25,586 bases of DNA from RGIG7378 sp045588325 (lineage in GTDB: Bacteria > Bacillota > Clostridia > RGIG7378), in NCBI GenBank assembly GCA_045588325.1, contig JAZNEA010000070.1, positions 1-25,586 of the forward strand, read 5' to 3'. Positions 22,756-25,586 of this stretch are shown piece by piece (position 1 is the stretch's first letter; every line of letters starts with the position of its first letter). The position numbers were made by a program, and so were the translations under genes. The notes beneath the pieces are model-generated. The model had not been told where the DNA came from and did not search any database. It worked only from the letters and a program-made list of their open reading frames with translations.

Positions 22756-25287
22756 ATGGAATATATTGAGAAGGTTGGCAACATTATACCCATAGAGATT
22801 GAGACAGAGATGAAGAAGTCCTTTATCGAGTACGCCATGAGCGTTATCATCGATAGAGCTTTGCCTGACGTCAGAGACGGCATGAAGCCTGTTCACAGAC
22901 GTATTCTGTACTCCATGCTGGATATGGGATTCACCCCAGACAAGGCTTACCGTAAGTGTATGGCCACAGTAGGTAACGTACAAGGTAAATATCACCCCCA
23001 CGGCGACGCTGCGATTTACGACAGCTTGGTTCGTATGGGTCAGGATTTCTCCATGAGATATCCCCTGGTAGATGGACAGGGTAACTTTGGTTCCAGAGAT
23101 GGCGACCCGCCAGCCGCTGCCCGTTACACAGAGGCCAGACTTGCCAGGATCTCCCTGGAGCTTATGGGAGACATTAAGAAGGATACTGTTGACTTCCGTC
23201 CTAACTATGATGAGCACGAGATGGAGCCTTCTGTTTTCCCTGCCAGATTCCCCAACCTGTTGGTCAATGGTACCAACGGTATTGCAGTAGGTATGGCATC
23301 CAACATTCCTACCCACAACTTAGGAGAGGTTATCGACGGTATTCGCATGCTGCTGGAGAATCCCGACTGCACTACCGACGAGCTTATGACAGTTATTAAG
23401 GGTCCTGACTTCCCCACAGGAGCAAACATCTTGGGAAAGATGGGCATCCGCGAGGCATATCGCACAGGCCACGGCAAGATGATCGTCCGTTCAGAGTGTG
23501 AGATTGAGCAGCATGCCAATGGCAAGTCCTCCATTATGGTTAGCGAGTTGCCCTACGGCGTCAACAAGGCTCGCCTTATTTCCCGCATTGCAGAGCTGGT
23601 AAAGGATAAGAGCATAGAGGGTATCACCAACATTTTGGACGAGTCCGACAGAGAGCACGAGGTTCGCATCAATATCGAGCTCCGCAGAGACGCCAATCCT
23701 CAGGTTATCCTGAACCAGCTGTATAAGCATACAGACCTGCAGGTGTCATTTAGCGCCAACATGCTGGCCATCGTGCCCGCAGAGGGAGGCAAGCTGGAGC
23801 CCAAGGTCCTTAACCTTAAGCAGTTGTTGGAGTACTATCTGGACCACCAGAGAGAGGTTATCCGTCGTAGGACACAGTACGAGTTGGACAAGGCATTGGC
23901 CAGAGCCCATATCTTGGAGGGTTACATGTTGGCCGTGGACAACCTTGACGAGGTTATCAGGATCATTCGTTCATCTAAGAACGTTCCCGAGGCCAAGGCA
24001 AACTTGATCGAGAGATTCGGATTCTCTGATGTACAGGCCCAGCACATCGTGGACATGACCTTGGGTCGTTTGACAAATCTGGAGGTGGATGCAATTCGCC
24101 ACGAGTATGCAGAGCTCCAGGAAACAATTGCAAGACTCAGAGGCATTTTGGCCGACATCACTAAGGTTGAGCAGATAATCATGGACGAACTGGAGGTTAT
24201 CCGTAAGAAGTTCGGAGACCCACGTCGCACAAAGATTGTGCCTTATGAGGGAGAGATCGACATCGACGACCTTATCAATGAGGAGACTGTAGTTGTAACC
24301 ATGTCCAATGCAGGATATGTTAAGAGACTTCCTGCTGATACATACAGAGCCCAGCGCCGTGGAGGCAAGGGTATTGCAGGTATGACAACTAAGGAGAACG
24401 ATTTCGTCAAGGATATTATGGTATGTTCCAGCCATGACATGTTGTTGTTCTTTACTACCAGAGGTCGCGTATTTAAGCTTAAGGCTTACCAGATCCCAGA
24501 GGGCAGCAGACAGGCTAAGGGTATGGCTATTGTCAACCTGTTGCAGCTGGAGGGAGGAGAGACCGTCACCGCAGTACTCAACCTACCAGAAGAATTCAGC
24601 GACGACATGTTCCTAACCTTGGTAACCAGCAAGGGTATTATTAAAAAGACTCCAATGTCTGAGTACTCCAATATTCGCAAGAGCGGGTTGTTGGCAATTG
24701 CTCTCAGGGACGAGGACTCACTGGTTGGCGTTGCTGTTAATGGTGGTGAGTGCGATATCATCATAACCACCAAGAATGGGCAGTGTATCAGGTTCGACAA
24801 TGGAGACGTCAGACCCATCGGCCGAGTATCACAGGGCGTAAGAGGCATCCTGCTGGAGGAGGGCGACAGCGTAATCTCCATGAATGTTGTTGTTTCTGAC
24901 GACCAGAAGATGCTTGTCGTAACCGAGAAGGGATTTGGAAAGAGAGTGCCGGTATCGGAGTACAGAGTTCAGTCCCGCGGCGGAAAGGGTGTTACAACAG
25001 GAGATCTCAGAGATAAGACAGGACTGTTGGCAGGAGCTGTTTTAGTTGGTGAGGATGACGACGTAATGCTCATCTGTGACGACGGCACAATTATCCGCAT
25101 GGCAGCATCTGATATTAATGTATATAAGAGGGCTGCTTTGGGAGTATCAGTAATGAGAGTTGGTGAGGAAACCAATATCGTTGGTGTAGCCAGAGCAGAT
25201 AAGGAGCCAGAAGAAGAGGAGACTACCCAGGAAAATCCTGCACAGGATTCCCCTGCACAGGAGGCCCAGGAGCCTGCTGGCGAATAG
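22756..25287 (+). CDS. gyrA: DNA gyrase subunit A
   Basis: GyrA cuts and rejoins DNA in the gyrase complex. The 843-residue protein has the catalytic Tyr124 (AARYTEA), the quinolone-determining segment HPHGDAAIYD (80-89) and a C-terminal beta-pinwheel with the GyrA box QRRGGKG (533-539), which marks gyrase rather than topoisomerase IV. At the residue equivalent to E. coli Ser83 there is Ala85. The acidic tail (last 28 residues, Glu/Gln/Pro-rich) ends in repeated PAQ units. I chose ATG 22756 with AGAGAGGA upstream; a longer in-frame start at 22624 would include the promoter and leader hairpin. Confidence 0.97.
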   Translation: MEYIEKVGNIIPIEIETEMKKSFIEYAMSVIIDRALPDVRDGMKPVHRRILYSMLDMGFTPDKAYRKCMATVGNVQGKYHPHGDAAIYDSLVRMGQDFSMRYPLVDGQGNFGSRDGDPPAAARYTEARLARISLELMGDIKKDTVDFRPNYDEHEMEPSVFPARFPNLLVNGTNGIAVGMASNIPTHNLGEVIDGIRMLLENPDCTTDELMTVIKGPDFPTGANILGKMGIREAYRTGHGKMIVRSECEIEQHANGKSSIMVSELPYGVNKARLISRIAELVKDKSIEGITNILDESDREHEVRINIELRRDANPQVILNQLYKHTDLQVSFSANMLAIVPAEGGKLEPKVLNLKQLLEYYLDHQREVIRRRTQYELDKALARAHILEGYMLAVDNLDEVIRIIRSSKNVPEAKANLIERFGFSDVQAQHIVDMTLGRLTNLEVDAIRHEYAELQETIARLRGILADITKVEQIIMDELEVIRKKFGDPRRTKIVPYEGEIDIDDLINEETVVVTMSNAGYVKRLPADTYRAQRRGGKGIAGMTTKENDFVKDIMVCSSHDMLLFFTTRGRVFKLKAYQIPEGSRQAKGMAIVNLLQLEGGETVTAVLNLPEEFSDDMFLTLVTSKGIIKKTPMSEYSNIRKSGLLAIALRDEDSLVGVAVNGGECDIIITTKNGQCIRFDNGDVRPIGRVSQGVRGILLEEGDSVISMNVVVSDDQKMLVVTEKGFGKRVPVSEYRVQSRGGKGVTTGDLRDKTGLLAGAVLVGEDDDVMLICDDGTIIRMAASDINVYKRAALGVSVMRVGEETNIVGVARADKEPEEEETTQENPAQDSPAQEAQEPAGE

Positions 25288-25328
25288 ATGTAGTGTTTGA
25301 AATATAGCCCACAACACAATTGCCTTAG

Positions 25329-25376
25329 ATGGCCGAAAAGCCTTGAAAACAAAGCGTTTCGGCCATTATTTTTTGT
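25329..25376 (+). terminator. gyrA terminator
   Basis: ATGGCCGAAA (25329-25338) pairs with TTTCGGCCAT (25357-25366), extended by a GC/GC pair inside the loop, followed by a T-rich tract to 25376. It lies 41 bp after the gyrA stop. Confidence 0.9.
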
Positions 25377-25377
25377 T

Positions 25378-25428
25378 AAAAAATTTTTTTAAAAAGGTGT
25401 TGACAGAGGGGGTTACGGATGGTAATAT
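25378..25428 (+). promoter_or_regulatory. rRNA operon promoter with A/T-rich UP region
   Basis: TTGACA (25400-25405) and TAATAT (25423-25428) are separated by 17 bp, and a run of A and T tracts (25378-25395) resembles an UP element. Position after gyrA is where an rRNA operon begins in Bacillus subtilis as well. Confidence 0.75.
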
Positions 25429-25434
25429 AAGCAA

Positions 25435-25586
25435 GCTGTCGCGCTTGACCGGCAACACGGGCGAGAGCGCAGCGGTTGAAACTTGAAAAATAAACAGTGC
25501 AAAACAAGAACTTTTATTAAACTGAAAGTGATTGGGACTCTAATAAAGTCAATCACAGTCGAAAGACTGTACCTTTTGAAGTAATT
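25435..25586 (+). other. rRNA operon leader (16S gene not reached)
   Basis: The leader holds a hairpin pairing GCGCT (25441-25445) with AGCGC (25466-25470), then ACTTGAAAAATAAACAG (25481-25497), similar to the boxA-like segment CTTGAAAACTAAACAG common before 16S genes in Clostridia. Further on, GTGATTG (25528-25534) pairs with CAATCAC (25550-25556) and ACAGTC (25555-25560) pairs with GACTGT (25565-25570) around a GAAA tetraloop, probably the processing-stalk region. No 16S sequence (AGAGTTTGATC) is in the window, so identification as an rRNA leader is an inference from context. Confidence 0.65.

Noticed and set aside
25237..25262. Repeated CCTGCACAGGA, 15 bp apart, at the gyrA 3' end
   Set aside because: It is the coding repeat for PAQ units in the acidic tail, in frame with gyrA.
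1..25586. CRISPR array, prophage, toxin-antitoxin or defence genes
   Set aside because: No regularly spaced repeats and no such gene families were recognised; apart from the transposase fragment the content is core chromosome.

Overview
This window is the replication-origin neighbourhood of a low-to-mid GC, spore-forming Firmicute. Gene order (dnaA-dnaN-recF-remB-gyrB, parA-parB-DUF4446, rpsF-ssb-rpsR, yabP-yabQ-divIC, gyrA followed by an rRNA promoter), strong AGGAGG ribosome binding sites and TTGACA/TATAAT promoters point to the class Clostridia, most likely a Lachnospiraceae-like lineage. That placement is inferred from gene content and protein style; no 16S sequence lies in the window.

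Layout. Positions 1-77 hold the 5' end of a transposase gene on the minus strand, followed by about 375 noncoding bases with a 49-bp direct duplication and the dnaA promoter. The dnaA-dnaN intergenic region (1786-2006) looks like the origin unwinding region: same-orientation ACTGACA repeats, a GTCCC block, five perfect CTA triplets (a DnaA-trio) and AT-rich DNA. dnaN, recF, remB and gyrB are tightly packed. Two perfect parS sites flank the gyrB-parA junction, next to the parA and parB genes that act on them. Then come a DUF4446 gene, a membrane coiled-coil protein, two tRNA-Ser genes with promoter and terminator, a uridine-kinase-like fusion protein and, on the minus strand, a membrane-anchored SH3b protein.

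The rpsF-ssb-rpsR operon has its own promoter and a structured leader. After its terminator, a perfect match to the SigE consensus precedes yabP-yabQ-divIC. The next gene encodes an LTA-synthase-like protein that appears to have lost its catalytic residues. murA, walJ-like, rlmH, an FAD oxidoreductase, an ABC exporter and deoC follow in close order. gyrA comes last among the genes, behind a strong promoter and an odd terminator-like leader hairpin. The window ends in an rRNA promoter and leader; the 16S gene itself is outside.

The most interesting signals are: (1) apparent co-divergence of the DnaA recognition helix (NYT instead of DHT) and the putative DnaA boxes (TTACTGACA instead of TTATCCACA) beside an intact DnaA-trio; (2) a full-length but apparently catalytically dead LtaS-like protein in the divIC neighbourhood; (3) a parS palindrome placed between the Shine-Dalgarno sequence and the parA start; (4) a terminator-like hairpin at the very start of the gyrA transcript. 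No CRISPR array, phage or defence system was seen.
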